Shown piece by piece: positions 33,538-41,975 of a stretch of 64,000 nt of DNA; position 1 is the stretch's first letter, and every line of letters begins with the position of its first letter. The notes beneath the pieces are model-generated. The model made no database searches. It was not told the origin of the DNA and was given only the letters and a program-made list of their open reading frames with translations. The stretch comes from Salsuginibacillus kocurii DSM 18087 (lineage in GTDB: Bacteria > Bacillota > Bacilli > Bacillales > Marinococcaceae): contig NZ_KB898631.1 in assembly GCF_000377705.1 (NCBI RefSeq), forward strand, positions 84,063-148,062, given 5' to 3'. The translations under genes were made by a program, and so were the position numbers.

Positions 33538-35127
33538 TCACTCATTAAAAGTATCAGGCAAATCATTTTCAAGCAGCACCACAGATGGAACTTGAGCCCA
33601 TTCCCGCATGCGGCTTAATGCGTCCTGCAAATCACTAGCTACATACAGTCGTTCTGCAGGGAAATCTTTTTCTTCAAGGCCATCTTGCAAAGGCTTAGTC
33701 TGCTGTTTCCCAACAAGAATAATGTAGTCACATTCATCGGCAGCTTGTTTAGCTAATTCTTTATTTAACTCATATTCTTTCTCACCGAGCTCAATCATCC
33801 CTGGAGTAACAAGAATCTTTTGCTCTGGCATGCTGCCGAGTACTTCAAGCGCCATACTTGCGCCGGTTGGATTCGAATTAAAACTGTCGTCAACAATCGT
33901 AATGTTGCCCTGTGGTTTCTTTAACTCGAGACGGTGCTCTACCGGCTGGACGTGACGGACCGCACGAGCAATCGTCTCCAACTCCATTCCTTTTTCAGAA
34001 GCCATCGCAATGGCTGCCAGGATATTATAGATGTTGTGCCGGCCTAATAATTTGGTCTGGATATCGATGCTTGAGCCGTCATACTTATAAACCTTAAACG
34101 ATGACCCTTTTGCTGAAAACGAAATATCCCCGGCTTGATAGTGAAGATCCTCTGCGTCAATTCCATAATAGATTGTTCGGCATTTGTTCTTTTGCTCATA
34201 ACTCATAATGTTCTCATCATCTTTATTCAAAAAGGCAGTACCTTCTGGCGGAAGCGTTTCGACCATCTCAAACTTTGTCTTTTTAATCGTGTCCAGTGTT
34301 TTAAATGTTTCCAAGTGCTGTTCGCCAATCGCAGTAACCATGCCATATTTATGATGGACAAGCTCACAAATTTCTTCGATATCTTTTTCCTGCTTCGCTC
34401 CCATCTCGGCAATAAACAATTCATGGTACGGCTTTAATTTTGTACGAATGGTTTTTGTGACACCCATCTTCGTATTATAACTTTCCGGGGTCATGAGTAC
34501 ATTAAAGTCGGCCGAAAGGACCGTTTCAAGTATATGTTTTGTACTTGTTTTACCATAGCTTCCTGTAACGCCAATTACTTCAAGGTTAGGCATGGAGGTG
34601 ATCCGCTTTTCTGCATCGTTAAAGTAATGCTGATTAATCTGCATTTCTATCGGCCAGTTTACCATGTTCGCAAGGATCGTCATGACATAGCAAACAATAG
34701 AAGCTAGAATCAGCGGCACAAATGTAAATAAGAACGAACGCTCTTCATGCAGGCCTGTCACCAAGCTAAGCACCAGAATAACGGTATATAAAACCCCAAT
34801 TGTAGTAAACAAGCGTTTCACTCGTGGAGTAAAAACAAGCTGTTTTTTTGTTTGTTCCTTTGGCCAAGTGAATAACAGGAGAGCATAAATAACCACACCA
34901 GCCAACAAAGCGATGCTTTCACCTAAAAGTAGAAAAACAATAATAGAAAGCAACGGAATAGAATCTTGGACCGGAAAGGCACGCTTCCCATTATTCTTCA
35001 TCCAGCGAATTAATCGTTCATTGCGATATGCATTTTGCTGTAACATATGAACGCTTCGTTTCAATCGTCTAGCTGTGTATATTCCCCAAGCCGCTATAAA
35101 GAGGATGAGGAAGATGCTAATCAACAC
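33538..35127 (-). CDS. Membrane-anchored MurF-like Mur ligase
   Basis: 529 residues from GTG 35127, which has AAGGAGG 9 nt upstream. The first about 160 residues contain five hydrophobic segments (VLISIFLILFIAAWGIYTA; SIIVFLLLGESIALLAGVVIYALLLF, read with breaks; FVPLILASIVCYVMTIL). Then a full Mur-ligase core follows: P-loop VIGVTGSYGKTSTKHIL, AEMGAKQEKDIEEIC, GRHNIYNILAAIA and VDDSFNSNPTGASMALE. The order suits MurF, which adds D-Ala-D-Ala to UDP-MurNAc-tripeptide; adjacency to ddl supports this. The membrane part is not found in classical MurF, so this is a variant that may place the step at the membrane. It overlaps the hydrolase gene by 11 nt. Confidence 0.85.
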   Translation of the reverse strand: MLISIFLILFIAAWGIYTARRLKRSVHMLQQNAYRNERLIRWMKNNGKRAFPVQDSIPLLSIIVFLLLGESIALLAGVVIYALLLFTWPKEQTKKQLVFTPRVKRLFTTIGVLYTVILVLSLVTGLHEERSFLFTFVPLILASIVCYVMTILANMVNWPIEMQINQHYFNDAEKRITSMPNLEVIGVTGSYGKTSTKHILETVLSADFNVLMTPESYNTKMGVTKTIRTKLKPYHELFIAEMGAKQEKDIEEICELVHHKYGMVTAIGEQHLETFKTLDTIKKTKFEMVETLPPEGTAFLNKDDENIMSYEQKNKCRTIYYGIDAEDLHYQAGDISFSAKGSSFKVYKYDGSSIDIQTKLLGRHNIYNILAAIAMASEKGMELETIARAVRHVQPVEHRLELKKPQGNITIVDDSFNSNPTGASMALEVLGSMPEQKILVTPGMIELGEKEYELNKELAKQAADECDYIILVGKQQTKPLQDGLEEKDFPAERLYVASDLQDALSRMREWAQVPSVVLLENDLPDTFNE

Positions 35128-35899
35128 GGCCGTTAGCCTCCTTATCTTTATCCAAAAATGAATCAATAATAACTAAGAAGCGGTTTAATTGATCGAGGTA
35201 AGCATAATGCCCCGCTCGTTCTAATACCACTAAACCACTGTCTGGAATTTTCTCTTCCATTATCTTACCATCAGATACTGGGGTAGCTTCATCATTTTCT
35301 CCCCAAACCAGTAAAGTCGGGACTTTAATCTTTGGCATCAAATGCTGCAAATCTTCATTGACTACCTTTACCATCGTCTGTTGCATAACCCCGGATGTAT
35401 TCTGGTAATCCGAGGAACCGAGCTTTTTCTTTACCCGGGACAGAATCTGGTCTTTATAGCGATTTACTATCGGCAGATTCAACAATTTCTTGCTCGCTTT
35501 AAACGTATAAACTTTAAGGTAATACTTGAGTTTTCGTTTCGGCTTCACTCCGGCACTATCGACCAATATTACCTTATGAGCCTTATGATTTGCTGCATAA
35601 CGTATTGAGACCCGGCCGCCAAAGGAGTGTCCAACTAAAATAGGTTCTGACACTTCCACTTTTTCAAAAAAGCGAACGAGCATATTTTTATAATCTTCCA
35701 CACCCCATGGCTCGGGCGGTTCTTCACTTTCTCCAAAGCCAGGAAAATCAATAGACCACACTCGAAAATGCTTTTCTAAGTACTCATGCACCGGCCGGAA
35801 TGTTTGAATATTGGCTCCCCATCCATGGAGGAGAAACACATCTTTCCCTTCACCGGAAACGTGATAATGCACATTTACTCCATCAACATCTATGAACAC
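35117..35899 (-). CDS. Alpha/beta-hydrolase fold protein
   Basis: About 260 residues from a likely GTG start at 35899 (VFIDVDGVNVHYHVSGEG); the longer frame begins at ATG 35956 and its extra 19 residues look unlike the family. Catalytic triad candidates: Ser in the nucleophile elbow LVGHSFGGRVSI, Asp in LLVWGENDEATPV and His in ERAGHYAYLDQ. Oxyanion loop LLHGWGAN. The class covers esterases, lipases and C-C hydrolases; a substrate cannot be named. It is first in a run with the Mur ligase and ddl, overlapping the former, so some link to envelope metabolism is possible. Confidence 0.85.
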   Translation of the reverse strand: MFIDVDGVNVHYHVSGEGKDVFLLHGWGANIQTFRPVHEYLEKHFRVWSIDFPGFGESEEPPEPWGVEDYKNMLVRFFEKVEVSEPILVGHSFGGRVSIRYAANHKAHKVILVDSAGVKPKRKLKYYLKVYTFKASKKLLNLPIVNRYKDQILSRVKKKLGSSDYQNTSGVMQQTMVKVVNEDLQHLMPKIKVPTLLVWGENDEATPVSDGKIMEEKIPDSGLVVLERAGHYAYLDQLNRFLVIIDSFLDKDKEANGRVD

Positions 35900-36193
35900 G
35901 CAACATACGCCCCATTCTATCATCCGTAATGTAAAAATTGGTCCCATTATGGACACAGAAATTCACTATATAATCCTATCACATTTTATGTGCAAAAAGA
36001 ACGAACAATACGTAGATGTTTATAGGAACAGCCAAGAGTCACACCCTCAAAGAACAGCGCTTCTTTCCAACGAACTATAAATCCCCCATCCCCTTTCCAC
36101 TTTTTTCACAGCCCTAGAAAAAAAGCATGTTTGCTCTCTTTATCGAAAAGGAATGAATGATTACCAGACGGACGATAAGGAGGCATGGTTTGA

Positions 36194-36466
36194 ATGAAAA
36201 TTGATCGATTAGAAACAGCAGACCAAGAACGAATTGATTTTACTGAGGGTGAACTTCACACCAATGAAGAACCTTGGAGCGCTGTCTTACATGGTGTAGA
36301 TAATCATGGCATCATCTTTGAATCTGTTAGTGACAACATTCACCGAAATTTACAGTTTGAAACTGAAAATGGCACTTATACTGGACAAGCTGTTGTGTCA
36401 AACATCGAAAGTGAAAAAGAAAACCGGGTCACACTTGAAGGTAAAGGCCCATTAAACAAAGTATAA
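36194..36466 (+). CDS. Small conserved-type hypothetical protein
   Basis: 90 residues, acidic, no membrane segment or Cys. GGAGG precedes ATG 36194 and a strong terminator follows 20 nt after the stop, so it is a real single-gene unit. The sequence alternates polar and hydrophobic residues (WSAVLHGVDNHGIIFES; YTGQAVVSNIESE), which suggests a small beta-barrel or sheet protein; I do not recognise the family. Confidence 0.7.
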   Translation: MKIDRLETADQERIDFTEGELHTNEEPWSAVLHGVDNHGIIFESVSDNIHRNLQFETENGTYTGQAVVSNIESEKENRVTLEGKGPLNKV

Positions 36467-36485
36467 CTTGGTCCTTTAATGAGGC

Positions 36486-36512
36486 AGCACCGCTCTTATG
36501 CGGTGCTTTTTT
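36486..36512 (+). terminator. Rho-independent terminator
   Basis: AGCACCGC-TCTTAT-GCGGTGCT with TTTTTT. Perfect 8-bp stem. Confidence 0.92.
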
Positions 36513-36832
36513 ATGTTCAACTTGTTTTCGAGAAAAGGGTAAGGAAAAGCGGCAAACGCCTTGCACCGAGAAGGAACCCCTCTGCCCGGCTTATATGAAG
36601 ACCAGAACGGATTTTGTCGTTTTAAGGAAAATAAAGAGGGGAATTAAGTTAACGATCATCGTTACGGATATTTATTTCGCTTTGCTAAAATTTAGTATGG
36701 CTAAATCTATGAAAATCTAAAATAATCGTAGCGAAATTTGTAAAATCGTATAAAAATTATTTAACAATAGCTTCAATATATATAAAATCTGTAAGATGAT
36801 CACGAGAAAACATAATAGGAGGCCTATACGAT
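36513..36832. other. Intergenic upstream of acidic lipoprotein
   Basis: No gene seen. The right half is A/T-rich, with several TAAAAT/TATAAA-like boxes; TATAAAATCT at about 36781 may be the -10 region of the lipoprotein gene. AGGAGG lies just before its ATG. Confidence 0.4.
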
Positions 36833-37585
36833 ATGAAAAAATATTTGATGACATTTGGACTTTCTGCCCTTCTTGTTGTTTCTGCATGTAATGGAGAAGA
36901 AGCAGAAGACGATGCTAACGGTGAAATTGACGACACAGATGAAGCCGAAGTAGAAGACGAGGGCGATGATGAAGAGGAAGACGAAGAGGAAGAAGATGAG
37001 GACGAGGAAGATTTAGAAGAGGATCAAGACGTTGATGAAGAAGACGCTGAAGATGTCGATGAGGAAGATGAAGGTCATGACATCCAAGGGCTAAGTGAAG
37101 AAGTTGAAACGCTTGAAGACCTTGATGCAACAGCTGAAACGGGCACAGTAAGCGTTGCTATTGACAGTGTTGAAATTCACGAAGCAGACCAAGACGACCA
37201 TGAAGGTGCTGTAGTGGCCCATGTGGCTGTTGAAAACACTGAAGATGAATATGCGGTCTTCTATGGAGATAATTCTTATATCACACTCGATGGCAATGAT
37301 GAGGAAATCGATGCTGATGTATTAGCTTCTGATGCTGTGGGTGGCGAATTCACTGGTGAAGGTGAAGAAGATGGCTATGTCGTTTATTACTTCGAAGAGA
37401 CGCCAGATGAAATTGAAGACATCACCTTTCACTTCCAAGGCACTACAGATGAAGAGGGCGAATCAATCGGTGATGATACCGAAATCGAAGTCAGTGTAGA
37501 CGGAGATAATGGCGACGATAACGCTGATGATGAGGATGACGATGCTGACGTTGAAGATGAAGACGTTGAGGACGAAGACGAATAA
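36833..37585 (+). CDS. Highly acidic lipoprotein, DUF4352/DUF5067-like
   Basis: 250 residues. Lipoprotein signal KKYLMTFGLSALLVVSAC (lipobox VSAC, Cys19), then about 65 residues almost only of Asp and Glu, then a beta-rich domain (TGTVSVAIDSVEIHEADQ; VVAHVAVENTEDEYAVFYGD; SYITLDGNDEEIDAD) like the Ig-fold telokin-type DUF4352/5067 domains, and a second acidic tail. Outside-facing, anchored to the membrane. AGGAGGCCTATACG precedes the ATG. The extreme acidity fits halophile surface proteins; a role as cation buffer is speculation. Confidence 0.8.
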   Translation: MKKYLMTFGLSALLVVSACNGEEAEDDANGEIDDTDEAEVEDEGDDEEEDEEEEDEDEEDLEEDQDVDEEDAEDVDEEDEGHDIQGLSEEVETLEDLDATAETGTVSVAIDSVEIHEADQDDHEGAVVAHVAVENTEDEYAVFYGDNSYITLDGNDEEIDADVLASDAVGGEFTGEGEEDGYVVYYFEETPDEIEDITFHFQGTTDEEGESIGDDTEIEVSVDGDNGDDNADDEDDDADVEDEDVEDEDE

Positions 37586-37611
37586 GTTGTTATCTATCAT
37601 GCATAAGATAG

Positions 37612-37640
37612 AAGACGGCCTGAGCCAGGTCGTCTTTTTT
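37612..37640 (+). terminator. Rho-independent terminator
   Basis: AAGACGGCCTGAGCCAGGTCGTCTT with TTTT; 26 nt past the lipoprotein stop. Confidence 0.88.
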
Positions 37641-37766
37641 CAATGTTTAACAGGCCGGACTGGCTTTTACTTACTTTTATAAAAGCAGTGTCTACCTATT
37701 ATTGGGTTACGTTAAAAGATCACAAGCATTATTGTCGAAATATTATTTCTATTGTTATATAATTAT

Positions 37767-37780
37767 TGTCAACGCTTATA
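37767..37780. promoter_or_regulatory. cre-like CcpA site 1 (cstA promoter)
   Basis: Complement TATAAGCGTTGACA differs from the cre consensus TGWAANCGNTNWCA at one position. It lies 28 bp before the second site. Confidence 0.65.
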
Positions 37781-37807
37781 GACACTTGTCATTTTTTTGC
37801 ACTTGTT

Positions 37808-37821
37808 TGTAAGCGTTAACA
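37808..37821. promoter_or_regulatory. cre CcpA site 2 (cstA promoter)
   Basis: TGTAAGCGTTAACA matches the cre consensus TGWAANCGNTNWCA at every position and lies 35 bp before the cstA start. It implies glucose repression of the cstA run. Confidence 0.88.
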
Positions 37822-37855
37822 TAGATACCACAATACAATTAAAGGGGGAATAAAG

Positions 37856-39604
37856 ATGTATGGTATAGTTTTAGCTGTTATCGGTATTATCATTTTCGCA
37901 TTGGGCTACCGGTATTATTCTAAGTTTATAGCTGTACGAATTTACCGGCTTGACCCTAATTTTCAAACACCAGCCCATAGATACCGTGATGGTGTCGATT
38001 TTGTCCCAACGAATAAATACGTTCTCTGGGGCCACCATTTTACGTCGGTGGCAGGGGCTGCTCCGATTTTAGGTCCTGCAATCGCTGTCTATTGGGGCTG
38101 GCTGCCGGCCTTTTTATGGGTCGTACTCGGTACTGTTTTTGCAGCCGGGGTGCATGACTTCGGGGCGCTTGTTCTTTCAGCCCGTAATAAAGGGCAATCC
38201 GTCGGAACAATCGCTAACCGCATTATAGGCCGCCGAGCCAAATTGCTCTTTTTATTTATTATTCTTATTCTTGTGCTCATGGTAAACGCTGTATTTGCCT
38301 GGGTAATCTCGAATTTATTTATCTCCTTCCCAGCAAGTGTTTTAGCAGTTTTTATTCAAATTCCATTAGCTATCTGGATTGGATACACTGTTCACCGCAG
38401 AAGCAAAAGTATGCTGCTTCCCTCACTGGCGGCCCTTGCCGTGATGTATGTAACAGCTGTACTAGCCGCTAACATTCCTGTCTTGCAGATTGATCTGGTC
38501 AGCTATTTTGGCGGTGAGGAAGCAACCGTAGCCTTTGGGCTCGATGCCACAGCCATGTCATTCCTTGTCTGGATCGCCATTTTGATGATTTATGTCTATA
38601 TTGCTTCTACACTACCAGTCTGGAAATTGCTCCAACCTCGTGATTATATTAATTCTCACCAACTTGTCGTCGGTCTTGTCATTCTATATTTAGGCTTATT
38701 CTTGACCAATCCGGAAGTGGCGGCGCCGGCTACACGGGAAGTAAGTGACGCCTCTTGGTTCCCGCTCTTATTTATCACGATTGCCTGTGGTGCGATTTCT
38801 GGCTTCCACGGTCTGGTGGCATCAGGGACATCCTCCAAGCAGCTTGACCGCGAGCCAGACGCACGCTTTGTTGGTTATTTTGGTGCCGTGGGCGAGGGAA
38901 TGCTTGCGTTAATTTCCATTATTGCTGTCGTTACCTTTTTCTCAACCCAGGATGCATTTATTGGGGCGTATGAAAGCTTTACTGTAGCCAATGCTGATGG
39001 TCTTGGCCACTTTATTACTGGCGCTGGTCAACTGGCCACTGGTGTCTTTCTTCCGGCTGGTGTAGCCGAAACGATTGTAGCTGTTATTGTAGTTAGCTTT
39101 GCTGCCACCACTCTCGATACATCCGTACGTTTGATGCGTTACATCATCTCAGAAATCGGGCAAGAATATAAAGCTTATGCCTTAACGAAAAAGCATGTAG
39201 CGACTGGTATTGCTGTGGGTGCTAGTACCATTCTTGTACTCATGCCCGGCGATGAAAGAGGCATGGGAGCCGGCGGTTATTTACTCTGGCCATTGTTTGG
39301 TACTTCTAATCAACTGCTTGCCGGTATTACGCTGTTACTCATTACCATCTGGCTGCGTCGTCAAGGAAGGAACTATTTGTTTACACTCATTCCGATGCTC
39401 TTCCTTCTCTTTATGACGCTGTTCGCCATGATTTCACAAATCATCTTTGAATGGCTCGGGTTAGGTGCGGACCAAAGCCCAGACTATTTACTATTCGTTC
39501 TCGGCTCTATTATCATGGTATTTGCCATCTGGATTTTACTTGAAGCGGTTAATGTTTTCCGTAAAGAGCCTCCAAATCAAGGCTTAGGCCCTGATGAGGA
39601 TTAA
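37856..39604 (+). CDS. cstA: CstA-family carbon-starvation transporter
   Basis: 582 residues with about 15-16 membrane helices. N-terminal motifs of the family are clear: YYSKFIAVRIYRLDPNFQTPAHRYRDGVDFVPTNK (with breaks), LWGHHFTSVAGAAPILGPAIAV and FGALVLSARNKGQSVGTIANR; later GFHGLVASGTSSKQL and AATTLDTSVRLMRYI. CstA/BtsT proteins take up pyruvate or peptides during carbon starvation. AAAGGGGGAATAAAG precedes ATG 37856, and two cre sites lie upstream, fitting starvation control. It is followed 18 nt later by the cory-CC-star gene. Confidence 0.95.
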   Translation: MYGIVLAVIGIIIFALGYRYYSKFIAVRIYRLDPNFQTPAHRYRDGVDFVPTNKYVLWGHHFTSVAGAAPILGPAIAVYWGWLPAFLWVVLGTVFAAGVHDFGALVLSARNKGQSVGTIANRIIGRRAKLLFLFIILILVLMVNAVFAWVISNLFISFPASVLAVFIQIPLAIWIGYTVHRRSKSMLLPSLAALAVMYVTAVLAANIPVLQIDLVSYFGGEEATVAFGLDATAMSFLVWIAILMIYVYIASTLPVWKLLQPRDYINSHQLVVGLVILYLGLFLTNPEVAAPATREVSDASWFPLLFITIACGAISGFHGLVASGTSSKQLDREPDARFVGYFGAVGEGMLALISIIAVVTFFSTQDAFIGAYESFTVANADGLGHFITGAGQLATGVFLPAGVAETIVAVIVVSFAATTLDTSVRLMRYIISEIGQEYKAYALTKKHVATGIAVGASTILVLMPGDERGMGAGGYLLWPLFGTSNQLLAGITLLLITIWLRRQGRNYLFTLIPMLFLLFMTLFAMISQIIFEWLGLGADQSPDYLLFVLGSIIMVFAIWILLEAVNVFRKEPPNQGLGPDED

Positions 39605-39621
39605 AGGAGATTAGAAACAGT

Positions 39622-39882
39622 ATGGAACCTCTCTCGTTTAAAAAATTAATCGGCTTTTATGATGAGGTGCTCAGCTTGCCTCATCAAGCCGAAATCAAAC
39701 GGATTATACGCGATGAAGATGATCTGTTTATGTTGCTTTGTTTTTCTGAAATGCTAGGCGTCCCAAATCCGGTTTCCTACTATACACTTGAACTTTACCC
39801 AGAAATGATTGAAAAATTCCATGACTGGCACATGCGCATGGGAATGGAAAAATCCCCATTGGACGGCATTCGCTGCTGTTAG
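39622..39882 (+). CDS. cory-CC-star protein
   Basis: 86 residues ending in Cys-Cys directly before the stop (LDGIRCC), the feature that gives the family its name. N-terminal LSFKKLIGFYDEVLSLPHQAEI is helical; DDLFMLLCFSEMLGVPNPVSYYTLELYPEM is the conserved middle. The biochemical role is unknown. It sits between cstA and the ArsA-type ATPase with short gaps (17 and 65 nt), a neighbourhood I recall as typical for this family. The exposed C-terminal Cys pair could bind a metal or be lipidated or inserted; by position it may be a client of the ATPase. Confidence 0.8.
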   Translation: MEPLSFKKLIGFYDEVLSLPHQAEIKRIIRDEDDLFMLLCFSEMLGVPNPVSYYTLELYPEMIEKFHDWHMRMGMEKSPLDGIRCC

Positions 39883-39947
39883 TTGATCTACTCTTGCTGC
39901 ATGTGTAATAGCTATGCCAGCGATCCAGAGAAAGGAGCTAGCTTCCC

Positions 39948-40880
39948 ATGCAGAAATTATTCAAACATGAGATTGTATTTTTTGGGGGCAAAGGAGGCGT
40001 TGGAAAATCCACCACGTCTTCTGCCTTTGCTTGGAAAGCCGCCAGATCAGGGAAGAAGACACTTCTTGTTTCAACCGATCCAGCTCACAATTTAGGCGAT
40101 ATTTTTAATCAACGGCTGAATGGAAACATTGAAGCTTTAGCCGATAACCTTTATGCCATTGAAATCGATCCGGAACAAGAATCGCGGGCCTACATTGAAC
40201 GGGTGAAATCCAATCTCGACGGGTTAGTAAAATCGAATCTTTTAGAAGAAGTGCACCGACAGATTGATATGGCAAGCGTTTCCCCGGGAGCTGAGGAAGC
40301 CGCCTTATTTGATAGACTCGTCCAACTTGTTCTTGAGGAACTCGACACCTTCGAGCTAATTGTATTTGACACCGCTCCTACTGGCCATACAGTGAGGCTG
40401 CTTGCTTTACCGGAGATGATGGAAGCCTGGGTGGAGGGAATGCTTCAACGAAGGCAGTCTGTAAATGAAACCTATGCCGGCTGGTTAGAAGATGGCACCC
40501 CAACTGAGGACCCTATCTACCGCACGTTGATGGAGCGTAAAGACCGCTTCTCTCGGGCGCGGGAGGTCCTGCTGAACCCAAAACGCACCGGCTACGTGTA
40601 TACACTTATTCCAGAAAGGCTGCCGATTGTAGAGACAAAGCGCGCATTAGAACTGCTTAAGCATACAGGCATCAGCGTTCAAACACTTGTTATTAATAAA
40701 TGTTTACCTGAAGCTGCCGCTGAGAGTCCTTTTTTTAAAAAACGAAAAGAACAGGAAAATGCCTACTTGGCGGAAATTAAACAAACGTTTAATCAACAAG
40801 GTCTTGTGCACCTGCCCCTGTTAGAAAGCGATATTCGCAGCACTGCTGACCTTGAGGAGCTCGCCGGACAGTTTAAATAA
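39948..40880 (+). CDS. ArsA/GET3-family ATPase
   Basis: 310 residues. Deviant Walker A FFGGKGGVGKSTTSSAFA at the N-terminus, switch I STDPAHNLGDIF, switch II FDTAPTGHTVRLL and the A-loop-like LPIVETKRALELL. One nucleotide domain only, whereas arsenite pump ArsA has two. No arsB or arsR is near. The family includes tail-anchored-protein chaperones (Get3) and arsenite ATPases; here the company of cstA and cory-CC-star makes a role in handling one of these membrane or tail-bearing proteins more likely than arsenic export. AAAGGAGCTAGCTTCCC precedes the ATG. Confidence 0.9.
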   Translation: MQKLFKHEIVFFGGKGGVGKSTTSSAFAWKAARSGKKTLLVSTDPAHNLGDIFNQRLNGNIEALADNLYAIEIDPEQESRAYIERVKSNLDGLVKSNLLEEVHRQIDMASVSPGAEEAALFDRLVQLVLEELDTFELIVFDTAPTGHTVRLLALPEMMEAWVEGMLQRRQSVNETYAGWLEDGTPTEDPIYRTLMERKDRFSRAREVLLNPKRTGYVYTLIPERLPIVETKRALELLKHTGISVQTLVINKCLPEAAAESPFFKKRKEQENAYLAEIKQTFNQQGLVHLPLLESDIRSTADLEELAGQFK

Positions 40881-40961
40881 AATCCGAGTGCAGCCGCAAG
40901 CAATGCAAGGATCCCGTTCGTTGGTTTGGCTTCGGAGTTTAGTAATATAGTAAGGATGGAT

Positions 40962-40989
40962 AAGCTGGCCCAGTTCGGCCAGCTTTTTT
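40962..40989 (+). terminator. Rho-independent terminator of the cstA run
   Basis: AAGCTGGCC-CAGTTC-GGCCAGCTT with TTTT; perfect 9-bp stem. Confidence 0.93.
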
Positions 40990-41153
40990 CATGCTTATGA
41001 CAATGGGAGAGAGTTGTGGGTCGGGAGGAGGATTTCGTATTTTCTTTAAAATGTATATATCCCCCTCTCTCCCCCTACTTTAAGTTAGTAACCTATCAAA
41101 CTTTCAAAAAACTTAATCTTTTGACTCTCGAAATAATAGGAAGTATGATTAAT

Positions 41154-41169
41154 GTTAGTGAGTACTAAC
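41154..41169. promoter_or_regulatory. Candidate TetR operator
   Basis: GTTAGT-GAGT-ACTAAC, 6-bp perfect arms, 29 bp before the tetR start. A second palindromic site (GTTTGTTTAACAAAAC, 41940-41955) lies before the MFS gene; the two do not share a core, so only one may be the regulator's own site. Confidence 0.5.
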
Positions 41170-41197
41170 AAACGTTTAGTTTATTGGAGGACCTATC

Positions 41198-41803
41198 GTG
41201 AGCACTCAAGTCTCTACCCGTGAACACATCCTGAAGCAGGCAGTCCTTTTAATGGGCCAAAAAGGATACCGCGGTGTGACTACAAAAGAAATCGCCGACG
41301 CATCCGGAGTCAGCGAAATGACCATCTTTCGGCACTTTGGCTCCAAGGGCAACATTCTCCAGGCTGCCATGGAAAGCTATTCTTATATTCCATGCATGGA
41401 ACAACTATTTGCTACCCAGCTCACCTATAACCTTGAAGATGACCTCTATATAATTAGTAAAACATATCAAAACATGATGAAACGGAACCAAAACTTGATT
41501 TGGATCGGTTTTAATGAACGGTATACGATGCCAGAAGTTCATGAAACAGCTTCCAAAAACCCCCGCCAGTTAAAAGAATTTATTATGAATTATTTTGCGG
41601 AAATGGAGAACAAGGGACTTTTGCGTCCGGTCGACCATGAAGCGCAAGCCATGTCGCTCTTATGGATGAACGCAGGCTATTTTATTACGGATGCTTCGCT
41701 CCCGTCCGACATGCAAATGGTCTCCTCTGTCTCTACAGAGTCTTTTTTATCTGAAAGCATTAGCACGTTTGCCCGCGGCTTAAAGCCTGACGCAAACAGC
41801 TAA
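41198..41803 (+). CDS. TetR-family transcriptional regulator
   Basis: 201 residues with a TetR_N DNA-binding domain: ILKQAVLLMGQKGYRGVTTKEIADASGVSEMTIFRHFGSKGNILQA (residues about 11-56, read with breaks), recognition helix SEMTIFRHFGSK. The C-terminal ligand domain is helical and specific to this protein. GTG 41198 is preceded by TTGGAGGACCTATC. It reads in line with the MFS efflux gene 172 nt downstream, the common regulator-pump pair for drug or solvent export. Ligand unknown. Confidence 0.93.
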   Translation: MSTQVSTREHILKQAVLLMGQKGYRGVTTKEIADASGVSEMTIFRHFGSKGNILQAAMESYSYIPCMEQLFATQLTYNLEDDLYIISKTYQNMMKRNQNLIWIGFNERYTMPEVHETASKNPRQLKEFIMNYFAEMENKGLLRPVDHEAQAMSLLWMNAGYFITDASLPSDMQMVSSVSTESFLSESISTFARGLKPDANS

Positions 41804-41939
41804 GCCTGTCTTATGAAATGACCCCTTTATTCATAGTCTATCTGTTAGCTCGGTTTCCCATTTTTTGTGAAAACGTTTTGTTAGATGTTCTGTTGATACA
41901 TCAGAAGCCTAAGCAGGAACTTCGTCTCTTCATTACTAG

Positions 41940-41955
41940 GTTTGTTTAACAAAAC
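41940..41955. promoter_or_regulatory. Palindrome before the MFS efflux gene
   Basis: GTTTGTTTAACAAAAC lies 20 bp before the MFS start, in front of AGAAGGAA. With one mismatch it is a full palindrome; candidate repressor site. Confidence 0.45.
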
Positions 41956-41975
41956 GATAGAAAGAAGGAATTCGT

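Noticed and set aside
36915..37130. Leu/His-rich frame opposite the acidic lipoprotein
   Set aside because: It is the mirror of Asp/Glu codon runs on the other strand and has no start signals.
39948..40880. Arsenite efflux operon
   Set aside because: The ATPase is of ArsA type, but there is no arsB, arsD, arsR or arsC near, and it has one nucleotide domain.
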